A stretch of DNA of 43,915 nt from JAGWRA01 sp035534615. GTDB taxonomy: Bacteria; Acidobacteriota; Vicinamibacteria; Vicinamibacterales; CAVVIG01. The notes beneath the pieces were generated by a model. That model worked only from the letters and a program-made list of their open reading frames with translations, did no database searches and was not told the origin of the DNA. The translations under genes were made by a program, and so were the position numbers. Shown here in pieces: positions 16,566 through 24,202 of this stretch. The stretch covers positions 1-43,915 of the forward strand of contig DATLRO010000079.1 of NCBI GenBank assembly GCA_035534615.1. The letters run 5' to 3'. The stretch's first letter is position 1, and each line of letters begins with the position of its first letter.

Positions 16566-17594
16566 ATGACCATCAACACGGACGAGATTCTGGCCACGCT
16601 GCCCAAGCCGGTCTGCGTGCTCACGGGTGAGCTCGAGGTACGGTTTGCGAACGCGGCCTTCCAGCAGCTGCTGGGCGACCCGACCGGGGATCTGCAGCAG
16701 ATCACCTGGGCGATGGGTGCGTCGACCAACTTGAGCCGCTCGCTGCGGAAGGTGTGCGCGCGCCTGGGCGCGACCGGACTGCGGAGCGACTTCCGGTGGT
16801 CGCCGCCCGGCGACGCCGAGCCGGCCGAAACCTTCGACGTGCACGTCACCCGCGCCGCCGGCGACCAGTTCGTCGTCGTGCTGGACCGGATTTCCGACAT
16901 GGTGCAGATCGAGGAGATCCACAGCCGGACGCGGAGCTACCTGGAGGGCGTGCTCAACAACCTCAATCTCGGCCTGATCGTGTTCGACGCCCAGTTCTGC
17001 GCCACGTTCATCAACCGCGACCAGGCCGAGCTGTTCGAGCGGCTCGGCGCGGAGGCGTCGATCCTGGACCTGATTGGCGCGCCGGTCGGCCGGATTCACC
17101 CCGTGCTGGCGCCGTCGCAGTGGGACGCGGCGTTCGCGCGGGTCGTCCATGCGGGCGAAATCGTGACCCACGCCAAGGTCGGCTTCCCGGCCGAGGAGCC
17201 CGAGAGCTTCTTCACCGTCACGCTCGTGCCGCTCAGCGACCGGCAGCGCCGGGTCGCCGGCGGCGTGTGCGTTACGCGGGACATCAGCCGGGTGGTGCTC
17301 CTCGAGAACGAGCTGATGGAGAAGGAGCGCCAGGCGCTCGTCGGTCAGCTGGCCATCACGCTCAACCACGAGGTGAACAATCCGCTGACCGCGATCCTCG
17401 GTACCGCGCAGCTGGCGCTCACGCACGACTCGCTCGATCCGTCGATGACCCGGTTCCTGCGGATGATCGAGACCAACGCCCTGCGCATCGCCGACGTGAC
17501 GCGACGGCTGCGCGAGCTCGAGGAAATCCACCTCACCGAGTATCTGAAGGACGGTCCGCTGATGCTCGATCTGCACGCGACGACGCCGCACTGA
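16566..17594 (+). CDS. PAS-HisKA protein lacking the ATPase domain
   Basis: Cytoplasmic 342-aa signalling protein. Residues about 5-110 look PAS-like (PVCVLTGELEVRFANAAFQQLLG), a second PAS is at about 123-240 (VLNNLNLGLIVFDAQFCATFINRDQAELF), followed by a HisKA dimerisation helix with a canonical H-box (LNHEVNNPLTAILG, H268). The protein then ends at residue 342 with no N, G1 or G2 boxes, so it cannot autophosphorylate unaided. It could be a phosphotransfer or dimerisation partner of another kinase. No frameshift is needed to explain the end. It is the last gene of the HDOD operon. Confidence 0.83.
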   Translation: MTINTDEILATLPKPVCVLTGELEVRFANAAFQQLLGDPTGDLQQITWAMGASTNLSRSLRKVCARLGATGLRSDFRWSPPGDAEPAETFDVHVTRAAGDQFVVVLDRISDMVQIEEIHSRTRSYLEGVLNNLNLGLIVFDAQFCATFINRDQAELFERLGAEASILDLIGAPVGRIHPVLAPSQWDAAFARVVHAGEIVTHAKVGFPAEEPESFFTVTLVPLSDRQRRVAGGVCVTRDISRVVLLENELMEKERQALVGQLAITLNHEVNNPLTAILGTAQLALTHDSLDPSMTRFLRMIETNALRIADVTRRLRELEEIHLTEYLKDGPLMLDLHATTPH

Positions 17595-17666
17595 CGGGAG
17601 GGCGGAGACCCAGGACCCCGGCAGGGCGTGGCGCCGCGGTCCCGCGCGTGAGCCCCGAGCCCCGCC

Positions 17667-18698
17667 TTACCGTGCGCTGGCCTGGGTGCGTTCGGTCTCG
17701 GCTTCCGGTTCGGGTGTCGTGACCGGCCGCGTCTGCGGGTAGCGCCAGAAGTCCATGGTGGAGACCCGATGCACGCAGCCGATGGTGCAGTACGGCGCGC
17801 ATGACTTCGGGGTGTCGAACTCCCGGCGGATGTCGTCGAGGGTGTAGCGCTCGAGCGGGATGGCGGGATAGCCGCGCTGCTGCGAGCAGTAGTGGACCAG
17901 CCCGAACTCGCAGACGTACAGGTAGCGCGCGCCGGCGCGGCAGCGCCACTCGTTCGGCTTCCCGTCGGCCAGGTTGTCCTGGAACGTCCGGATCCCCGAA
18001 TAGAGGTTCTTGAGGACGTAGCGCGTGCTGCTGATGCGGCGCGACACGTCGTCGTAGACCGCGCGCTCGGCCGGGCCGAGCGATTTCAGCCGGCCCGACC
18101 CGTCGTGGATGATGCCGATGGAGGTCGAGAAGCCCAGTTCGCGCGCGCGGGTGTTGATGGTGCGCGCGTCTTCCGGGTTCTTGATCCCGCCGCCCAGCAC
18201 CGAGTTGATGTTCACGTCGAAGGTCGCGAATTCCCGCAGCCACTGCAGTTTGCCGTCCAGCAGCCGCAGGCTCTTCTTCGAGACTTCGTCCGGATTGATG
18301 TTGTCGATGCTGATCTGCAGGTAGTCCAGCCCCGCGGCGTTCAGCGCCTCGATCCGCTTCGGCGACAGCAGATAGCCGTTCGTGATCAGCCCCGCCATCA
18401 TCCCGCGCTCGCGGATGGCCCGGATCATCGCGTCCAGATCCGGGTGCAGCATCGGCTCGCCGCCGCTGAACGCCACCACCGACGATCCGAACGACGCCAG
18501 GCGGTCGATCCGCGCCATCATCGTCGGCAACGGGACCGGCTGCGACACCTTGTCGTACTCGTTGCAGTAGCCGCAGTCGATGTTGCAGCGGCGGATCGGC
18601 ACGAGGTGGACGAGCAGCGGGTGCGACGTGTCGAGCAGGCCGCGCACGAAGTGGCGGGCCGCCCGGGCCGTGCGGCGGGCATGCGCAAGGACAGCCAT
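17667..18698 (-). CDS. Radical SAM enzyme with C-terminal Cys-rich (SPASM-like) region
   Basis: Radical SAM protein of about 343 aa. The 4Fe-4S motif CNIDCGYC (CX3CX2C) is near residue 38, with the SAM-binding GGEP (FSGGEPMLHPD) near 80 and LITNGYLL near 105. The C-terminal third has additional cysteines (CRAGARYLYVC, HYCSQQ, CAPYCTIGC) suited to an auxiliary cluster as in SPASM/twitch enzymes. The substrate is not evident and no obvious peptide precursor lies next to it. The ATG at 18698 is preferred; a TTG at 18701 is also in frame. A perfect -10 (TATAAT) sits 10 nt upstream, so the mRNA would be almost leaderless. It converges with the HDOD operon. Confidence 0.85.
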   Translation of the reverse strand: MAVLAHARRTARAARHFVRGLLDTSHPLLVHLVPIRRCNIDCGYCNEYDKVSQPVPLPTMMARIDRLASFGSSVVAFSGGEPMLHPDLDAMIRAIRERGMMAGLITNGYLLSPKRIEALNAAGLDYLQISIDNINPDEVSKKSLRLLDGKLQWLREFATFDVNINSVLGGGIKNPEDARTINTRARELGFSTSIGIIHDGSGRLKSLGPAERAVYDDVSRRISSTRYVLKNLYSGIRTFQDNLADGKPNEWRCRAGARYLYVCEFGLVHYCSQQRGYPAIPLERYTLDDIRREFDTPKSCAPYCTIGCVHRVSTMDFWRYPQTRPVTTPEPEAETERTQASAR

Positions 18699-18708
18699 CA
18701 AACGCGGA

Positions 18709-18714
18709 ATTATA
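18709..18714 (-). promoter_or_regulatory. -10 element of the radical SAM gene
   Basis: Perfect TATAAT on the minus strand, 10 nt before the ATG at 18698 and 7 nt before the TTG at 18701. No convincing -35. Position predicts a leader of 0-3 nt. Confidence 0.5.
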
Positions 18715-18893
18715 TCAAACAGCGGGACCGGGGGCCGGCGGGCGGCGGGGACCGCCGCCCCGGGGGAGGCCGGGGTCAGGGCGCGACGCGGTGCGGCGCC
18801 AGCGGGCCCGGGGCGCTCGGGGCCGGGCGGGCGCGCATCCGGCGGCGGCGTCCCGCCCGGTGAGGCGCGCAGCCGGCGGATCGCCCGGCCCGG

Positions 18894-20084
18894 CTATTTG
18901 ACGGCCGTCAGCATGATCTCGAGGTCGGACGGTCCCATCGAGGCGGCCTGCACGGTCGTTCGCGCCGGAAAATCCCTGTGGAAGACCTGCCGGTAGGCGT
19001 CGTTCATGGCCTTGAACTGCCTCACGTCGCGCAGGTAGACGATCGCATCGACCACGTTGTTCCAGTCGAACCCGGCCGCCTTGAGTGACCGGCCGAGCCG
19101 GGCGAGCGAGTCGCGCGTCGACGCCGCGACATGGCCGGCCGGCACGGCGCCCGGCGTCCCCGACAGGTACAGCCGATCGCCGACGTGCACCGCCGCGCTG
19201 AGGATCGGGTTGGGCCGGCCGGGTGTGCCGTCGGGATTCGGCTGCGTCATGAACTGCTTGTGGCCCCCCTTCACCGCCACCAGGGTGATCTCGACGAGGT
19301 CGTCCGGACTGGACAGCTGCGTCTGCACGGCCGCCCGCGCGGGCGGCGGCGGCGTAAAGACCGAGGTGTACACGGCGTTCATCGCACGGAAGTTCGTCCG
19401 GTCGGGCAGGAAGACGCGCGACTGCACGACGTCGCGGGGCGTGAAGCCGGCGGCCTGCAGCAGGTCGCGCGCGTGATCGAGAATCGTCCGGGTCTGCACC
19501 GTGATGTCGCCGGTGCGCGGCTCGTTCGTGCGCACGTCGCGGCTGACGAGCCCGGACAGGAACAGCGTGTCGCCCGACTTGATGGCGTAGCTGTAGGGAA
19601 ACGGCGACGGGAGCCAGCCGGCCGGCGCGATGACCGCCCGCTCGGCCCCGCGCGGCACGGCGATCATCGAGATCTCGACGAGGCTGTCGGGGCGGGCCAG
19701 CTCGGTCACCACCGTCGTGCGCGTCGGCGGGGCCGTCGGCCAGAACGTCCGGTAGGCGGCGTTCATCGCCTGAAAATCGGACTGATGCCTGAGGTAGACG
19801 GTGACGCTGACGGCATGCGCGAGGTCGGATCCGGCCGCCTTCAGGGCCGTGGCGAGGTTCTCGAGCGCCTGGCGGGTCTGGCCCTGGATGCCGCCGGCCG
19901 CCAGAGCACCGCTGGCGGTCGTGCCCATCGTGCCGGCGGCGTAGATGAACCGTCCCGCCTGCACGGTCCGACTGATGGGCAGGCCGGTCTCGTGGCCGAG
20001 CCGGGTGATCGGCCGGTCCGCCTGGCGGGCGGTGACGCCGGCGGTCAGAACGAACGACGCGAGCAGGCAGAGCGTCAGGCGCAT
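18894..20084 (-). CDS. Secreted protein of three fused RidA (YjgF/UK114) domains
   Basis: 396 aa with a signal peptide (MRLTLCLLASFVLTAGVTA, cleavage near ARQ) and three consecutive RidA-family domains at about 28-145, 160-275 and 285-396. Each ends with the family strand around the substrate Arg and Glu: TRTTVV...LVEISMIAV, ARAAVQ...LVEITLVAV, ARTTVQ...DLEIMLTAV. RidA proteins are homotrimers with active sites at subunit interfaces and deaminate reactive enamines/imines. Three in one chain could form the trimer intramolecularly. Export is unusual, because known RidA substrates arise in the cytoplasm. Start 20084 has AGGAGGACT upstream and a TACAAT -10. A much longer reading of this frame exists but lacks support. 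Confidence 0.86.
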   Translation of the reverse strand: MRLTLCLLASFVLTAGVTARQADRPITRLGHETGLPISRTVQAGRFIYAAGTMGTTASGALAAGGIQGQTRQALENLATALKAAGSDLAHAVSVTVYLRHQSDFQAMNAAYRTFWPTAPPTRTTVVTELARPDSLVEISMIAVPRGAERAVIAPAGWLPSPFPYSYAIKSGDTLFLSGLVSRDVRTNEPRTGDITVQTRTILDHARDLLQAAGFTPRDVVQSRVFLPDRTNFRAMNAVYTSVFTPPPPARAAVQTQLSSPDDLVEITLVAVKGGHKQFMTQPNPDGTPGRPNPILSAAVHVGDRLYLSGTPGAVPAGHVAASTRDSLARLGRSLKAAGFDWNNVVDAIVYLRDVRQFKAMNDAYRQVFHRDFPARTTVQAASMGPSDLEIMLTAVK

Positions 20085-20111
20085 GAGCGGAGTCCTCCTG
20101 GGAGCGGCGCC

Positions 20112-20117
20112 ATTGTA
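20112..20117 (-). promoter_or_regulatory. -10 element of the triple RidA gene
   Basis: TACAAT on the minus strand (5 of 6 consensus bases), about 28 nt before the ATG, with a strong ribosome binding site AGGAGG between. No clear -35. Confidence 0.45.
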
Positions 20118-20170
20118 GCGGAAATCGCGGGGCCGCACGCCGGCGGCCGCGCCCGGCCGGAGGCTGCCGC

Positions 20171-20572
20171 TCACGGCCCCGCCGGCGGGGCCGCCGGCCT
20201 GATCGCCGGCGCCAGGCGCCAGTCGAAATCGGCGAGACGGGCGGGGCCGAGCTGTTCGATGGCCGCCAGGGCCCGTGACGCGTCGGCGTGGAGCGCGGCG
20301 AGGTCGAGCCCCAGGCAGGCGGGCTCGAACGGCGTGATGGCGCGAAGCCCGCGGCGGAGCAGGCTGACGGCGCCGCGATGGTTCAGCCGGCGCGCGTGAT
20401 GGAGCCCGACGCCGATCTGCAGGAGGCCCTGGTACAGCCGGCGCACCTCGCGCGGCTCGGCGCGCCACAGCGCTTCGAGCGTCTCGTGCTGCGCGAAGTA
20501 CTCGCCGCGGTTGAACTGCGCGACCGCGGTCAGCAGCAGCGGCGGCGGGGTGTCGGGGCCGGCGTGTGGCAT
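20171..20572 (-). CDS. DUF309 family protein
   Basis: Small cytoplasmic alpha-helical protein (133 aa from ATG 20572). It shows the DUF309 signature: FNRGEYFAQHETLEALWR, then RRLYQGLLQIGVGLHHARRLNHRGAVSLLRRG (landmarks YFAQHETLE and LYQGLLQIGVGLHH). The conserved His and Glu of the HE motif suggest a metal or catalytic site, but no biochemical role is established to my knowledge. It is divergent from the SET-domain gene across 61 bp. An in-frame start further upstream would overlap the SET gene on the other strand and is unlikely. Confidence 0.82.
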   Translation of the reverse strand: MPHAGPDTPPPLLLTAVAQFNRGEYFAQHETLEALWRAEPREVRRLYQGLLQIGVGLHHARRLNHRGAVSLLRRGLRAITPFEPACLGLDLAALHADASRALAAIEQLGPARLADFDWRLAPAIRPAAPPAGP

Positions 20573-20620
20573 GACGGCGTACACACGGAATCGGGCGTGC
20601 GCGAATCTCGGCGACCGTTG

Positions 20621-20626
20621 TATCTT
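20621..20626 (+). promoter_or_regulatory. -10 element of the SET-domain gene; predicted leaderless mRNA
   Basis: TATCTT with exactly 7 nt before the ATG at 20634, and no ribosome binding site. This geometry places the transcription start at the A of ATG. The same AT-rich patch could also serve the divergent DUF309 gene. Confidence 0.5.
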
Positions 20627-20633
20627 AACGGTC

Positions 20634-21026
20634 ATGATCGAAAAACGGCGTTCGAAAATCCAGGGCTGGGGTGTGTTCGCGACGCAACCGATTCCGAAGA
20701 ACAAGCGGATCATCGACTACGCGGGCGAGAAGATCTCGAACCGGGAAAGCCTGAAGCGCGAGATCCGCTATCTGAAACAGGGGCACGTCTGGTGCTTCAA
20801 GCTGACCAACCGGTCGGTCATCGATGCCGGCGTCGGCGGGAACATCGCCCGGTTCATCAACCATTCCTGCCGGCCCAACTGCTACGTCCAGATCGTGAAG
20901 GACACGATCTGGATCCGGGCGGCACGCAACATCCGGCGGGGTGAGGAGCTCAGCTACCACTACCACACCGACGGCGAGGCCTCCATCCCGTGCCGCTGCC
21001 GTCCCGGCTGCCAGACGATGTTGTGA
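20634..21026 (+). CDS. SET-domain protein lysine methyltransferase-like
   Basis: A 130-aa protein consisting of a minimal SET domain: GWGVFA (11-16) for SAM binding, FINHSCRPNC (74-83) with the NHS pseudoknot motif, and GEELSYHY (103-110) containing a catalytic-type tyrosine. A short post-SET tail, CRCRPGC (120-126), supplies three cysteines that with C79 could hold a zinc, as in eukaryotic SET enzymes. The eukaryote-type motif set is clear. The bacterial target is unknown; histone-like or ribosomal proteins are possible. Its TGA overlaps the ATG of the next gene (TGATG), coupling it to an esterase and a SpoIID-like protein. Confidence 0.9.
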   Translation: MIEKRRSKIQGWGVFATQPIPKNKRIIDYAGEKISNRESLKREIRYLKQGHVWCFKLTNRSVIDAGVGGNIARFINHSCRPNCYVQIVKDTIWIRAARNIRRGEELSYHYHTDGEASIPCRCRPGCQTML

Positions 21027-21688
21027 TGGCGACGCACTACTTCTACTTCCACGGCTTCGCCTCGTCGCCGCGCTCCACGAAGGCCGCCTACCTGGCGGCG
21101 CGGCTGGGCGCGCAGGGCTGCACGCTGCACTGCCCGGACTTCAACCAGCCCGAGTTCCGGACGCTCACGGTCAGCCGGATGCTCGATCAGGCCGCCTCGC
21201 TGATTGCCGCGCTGCCGCCCGGTCCGGTGGTCCTGTTCGGCTCCAGCCTCGGCGCCGTCGTCGCGCTGCAGACGGCGGCGCGGCTCGATCCCGGCGGCCC
21301 GCATCCGCCGGACCGGCTCGTGCTGCTGGCGCCGGCGCTCGAGTTCGGCCGCGACAGCCTGAGATTCCTGGGCGAGACGCAGGTGGCGCGCTGGGGCGAA
21401 CTGGGCACCATCGAGGTGTTCCACTACGCCGACGGCGCCCTGCGCCCGCTCGACCATGCGTTCTACACCGACAGCCAGCGGTACGACACGTTCGCGCTCG
21501 ACGTGAAGCGCCCCACGCTCATCCTGCAGGGCCGGCGCGACGAAACGGTCGACCCCCGCATGGTCGAGCGCTACGCGGCGACCCGGCCGCAGGTCACCCT
21601 CCGGCTGTTCGAGGACGACCATCAGCTGACGGCGAGCCTGCCGGAGATCTGGCGTGAGGCGGCGGCGTTCCTGGACCTCGCGCCATGA
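21026..21688 (+). CDS. YqiA-like alpha/beta hydrolase (esterase)
   Basis: A 220-aa alpha/beta hydrolase of the YqiA/UPF0227 type. FYFHGFASSPRSTKA (6-20) is the oxyanion/entry motif, GSSLG (72-76) carries the nucleophile Ser74, GRRDETVD near 170 the acid and DDHQL near 200 the histidine. No signal peptide, so cytoplasmic. The start ATG at 21026 overlaps the SET-domain stop by one base and its stop overlaps the SpoIID-like start (ATGA), so all three are made from one mRNA. Substrate is unknown. Confidence 0.85.
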   Translation: MATHYFYFHGFASSPRSTKAAYLAARLGAQGCTLHCPDFNQPEFRTLTVSRMLDQAASLIAALPPGPVVLFGSSLGAVVALQTAARLDPGGPHPPDRLVLLAPALEFGRDSLRFLGETQVARWGELGTIEVFHYADGALRPLDHAFYTDSQRYDTFALDVKRPTLILQGRRDETVDPRMVERYAATRPQVTLRLFEDDHQLTASLPEIWREAAAFLDLAP

Positions 21689-23214
21689 GGCGGGCGGCCG
21701 CCCTGCTGGCCGTGACGGCGCTGCTGCTCGCGAGCGGCGCCCGCGGGCGGGCCGCGCGGTCCGGACCGGATGCCGGGTGGGCGCTGCGGGACCGGCTGTC
21801 GCACGGATCGCTCGTCGTGAAAGTCGGCCTCGCCCGCGGCCGCGGCTATCACATCGTGTCGATGCCGCTCGAGGCGTACGTCGCCGGCGTGCTGGCCGGC
21901 GAAGGGTCCCCTGACAGCGATCAGGTGGCGCTGCAGGCGCTCGCGATTACCGTCCGGACGTTTGCCGTCGCAAATCTCGGCCGGCACCGGGACCAGGGCT
22001 TCGATCTCTGCAACACCACGCACTGCCAGGTCTATCGCGACTCGACGCCCCGCACGCGGCAGGCGGCCGAGGCGACCGCCGGCGAGATCCTCCTGTACGA
22101 CGGCGCCCCTGCCTCCGTCTACTACACCGCCTGGTGCGGCGGCTACACCGAACGGCCGTCGGAAGTGTGGCCCGGTGCTCCCGACCCGCCGTACCTGCCC
22201 TCGAGGCCCGACCCGGCCTGCGCCAGCCTGCCCGGCTGGTCGGTGGACGTACCGACGCGCGTCCTGCTGCGCGCGCTGCACGACGCCGGCTTCCGCGGCC
22301 GCCGGCTGCGCGACCTCCAGGCGCGCGCGCGCGACCGGTCCGGCCGCGTCACGATCCTCCGCGTGCAGGGACTGGCGCCGGACGTTGTCACCGGCCAGGC
22401 GCTGCGGATGGCGGTCGGCGCGGGGCTCATCAAGAGCACGCTGTTCTCGATTGAACGGACGCGCGACGGCTACCGGTTCACGGGCCGCGGATCCGGCCAC
22501 GGCGTCGGGTTGTGCGTGCTCGGCTCGATGGCGATGGCGGCGGCGGGACGGAGCGTGGCGGACATTCTCCAGACCTATTTCCCCGGCACGCGCATTGCGG
22601 ACCTGTCGGCCGCCGTCCAGCCGGAAGGCGCTCCGGCGCCCGCGGCCCGCCAGCCGCCGGTCGCGGCCGGCCACGCACGCGGGGGGATCGTGGTCGAGCT
22701 GCCGCCGGGCGACGAGGGCGATCGCGCGTCGGTGGCGGTCGCGGCCGCAGCCGCGCGGACCACGCTGGCGGGCCGGCTCGGCGTGACACCGCCGGCGACG
22801 ATCGTGATTCGCGTGACGCCGACCATGCAGGCGTACGAACAGGCGACCGGACGGCCGTGGTACACCACCGGCGCGACGCGCGGCCACGTCGTCACGCTGG
22901 CGCCGCTCGACGTGCTGCGCGCGCGCGGCATGCTCGACCTCGCGCTCGCGCGCGGGATCGTCCGCGTGCTCACGGCTCCCGCCCTGGCCGGCCGGCCGGA
23001 GTGGGTGGGGGAGGGGGCGGCGCTCTTCTTCTCGGATCCCCGCTCCCAGGAGGACATCCGCGCCGCCGCGAGGCTGGCCGGCCAGGACTGTCCGACCGAC
23101 GCCGACCTGCGCGCACCGGTGTCGGCCGGACAGCTCACCGATGCCGACCTCCGCGCCGAGGCCTGTTTCGCGCGGCAGATCTTCAAAGGGAAACGGTGGA
23201 GTGAGGTGAAGTAG
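21685..23214 (+). CDS. SpoIID/LytB-domain protein with degenerate peptidase-like C-terminus
   Basis: Exported 509-aa protein. The N-terminus is a signal peptide (LLAVTALLLASGARG). The SpoIID domain has MPLEAYVAGVLAGEG (60-74) with the catalytic-type Glu73 of SpoIID transglycosylases, then VYYTAWCGGYTE, and closes with GRGSGHGVGLCVLG near 270. SpoIID cleaves denuded glycan strands of peptidoglycan. The C-terminal part (about 345-509) resembles gluzincin peptidase_MA-type domains (TTGATRGHVVTLAP, EWVGEGAALFF at 439-449), but the expected HExxH position reads RGIVRV, so zinc is probably lost. Third gene of the SET/esterase operon. Confidence 0.86.
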   Translation: MRRAAALLAVTALLLASGARGRAARSGPDAGWALRDRLSHGSLVVKVGLARGRGYHIVSMPLEAYVAGVLAGEGSPDSDQVALQALAITVRTFAVANLGRHRDQGFDLCNTTHCQVYRDSTPRTRQAAEATAGEILLYDGAPASVYYTAWCGGYTERPSEVWPGAPDPPYLPSRPDPACASLPGWSVDVPTRVLLRALHDAGFRGRRLRDLQARARDRSGRVTILRVQGLAPDVVTGQALRMAVGAGLIKSTLFSIERTRDGYRFTGRGSGHGVGLCVLGSMAMAAAGRSVADILQTYFPGTRIADLSAAVQPEGAPAPAARQPPVAAGHARGGIVVELPPGDEGDRASVAVAAAAARTTLAGRLGVTPPATIVIRVTPTMQAYEQATGRPWYTTGATRGHVVTLAPLDVLRARGMLDLALARGIVRVLTAPALAGRPEWVGEGAALFFSDPRSQEDIRAAARLAGQDCPTDADLRAPVSAGQLTDADLRAEACFARQIFKGKRWSEVK

Positions 23215-23243
23215 CGACTACTGCCGTGCCGGTGGACAGCGCT

Positions 23244-23257
23244 GCCGCCTTCGCGGC
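23244..23257. terminator. Short hairpin between convergent genes
   Basis: GCCGC-CTTC-GCGGC, 30 nt past the SpoIID-like stop and 34 nt before the kinase stop on the other strand. It is a small stem without a T-tract, placed where a bidirectional terminator would be. Confidence 0.35.
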
Positions 23258-23290
23258 GTTGTCGACGAACTTCGTCCCCTGCCTCAGTTC

Positions 23291-23992
23291 TCAGGCGTCG
23301 GGTGTGGCGAGGGGCAGGGCAATCCCGACGACCGGCCGGCTCGCCCGGGCGGGCGCCGACCAGATCCGGCCGCCGGCCGCCTCGATGACGCGCCGCGCGA
23401 TCGGCAGCGCCAGGCCGACGCCGCCACGCCATTCGTCGAACGGGGCGGGAGGGCCGGCCGGATCCGCGAGGGCCTCCCGCTCGCCGATCCGGACGACGAT
23501 GGCCGGCGGATCGCCGGCCTGTTCGATGCCGGCGGCCAGCACGAGCGGCGCGGCATCCGCCTGCTCCCGGGCCAGGGCGGTGAGGACGGCCACGACTGCC
23601 GCCCGGAGACGGACGGAATCGGCCAGGACGACCGCACCCGCATCGATCCCCTCCGCCAGCCGGACCTCGACACGCGCGCCGCCGTCGCTCGTCTCGCCGA
23701 GGCCGGCCGCCGCCTCCTGCAGCAGCGGAACGATGACGACGCGCTGACGCGGCAGCGCGAGCGTGCCGGCGTCGAGGTTGGAGATCTCGCTCATCTCGGC
23801 GACCAGCGCCGTCAGCCGATCGGTCGCGCGCACCGCCTCGGTCAGCATCTTGTGCTGCTTGTCGGTCAGCGGGCCCGCGTGGCCGGCGAGCAGCATCCGC
23901 AGATAGCCGCCGACGATCGAGGCGGGAGTCCGCAGCTCGTGGACGGCGAGGTTGAGCAGCCTGGCGCTCGACGGGGTGTTCGGTCCCGGCAT
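23291..23992 (-). CDS. Minimal histidine kinase with degenerate N-box
   Basis: A 233-aa protein of HisKA plus HATPase_c only, with no sensor or membrane segment. The H-box is NLAVHELRTPASIVGGY (H18). The HATPase region has a clear G2-like GGVGLALPIARRVIEAAGGRI near 200, but the N-box (RLRAAVVAVLTALARE) lacks the Mg-binding Asn of LLNNAxK, so catalysis is doubtful. No response regulator is adjacent. ATG 23992 is chosen because HisKA begins right after it. It could complement kinase-incomplete partners such as the PAS-HisKA protein at 16566-17594, which is speculation. Confidence 0.8.
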   Translation of the reverse strand: MPGPNTPSSARLLNLAVHELRTPASIVGGYLRMLLAGHAGPLTDKQHKMLTEAVRATDRLTALVAEMSEISNLDAGTLALPRQRVVIVPLLQEAAAGLGETSDGGARVEVRLAEGIDAGAVVLADSVRLRAAVVAVLTALAREQADAAPLVLAAGIEQAGDPPAIVVRIGEREALADPAGPPAPFDEWRGGVGLALPIARRVIEAAGGRIWSAPARASRPVVGIALPLATPDA

Positions 23993-24202
23993 CTGACTCG
24001 CAGTGAAACAGGGTGGACGTGTGCCGGAGCGTACCACATGGCGCCGCGGGCGTCGACGCGGGGCGCGGCGATTCCGGCGCGGGACCGGCCGCGGGCGGCC
24101 GGCCGCTCCGCGCGCCGCCGAAGGCACAGGAATGATCCGGATTAGACTGAACCGTCCGGCGCGCGGCGACCGGGAACATTTCTTCAGGTGCCGGTGTTCT
24201 TG

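Noticed and set aside
18894..20468. A 524-aa reading of the triple RidA gene with a long N-terminus
   Set aside because: The extra 128 residues are Arg/Pro/Ala-rich and overlap the DUF309 gene. The internal ATG at 20084 has a strong ribosome binding site, a -10 and a signal peptide.
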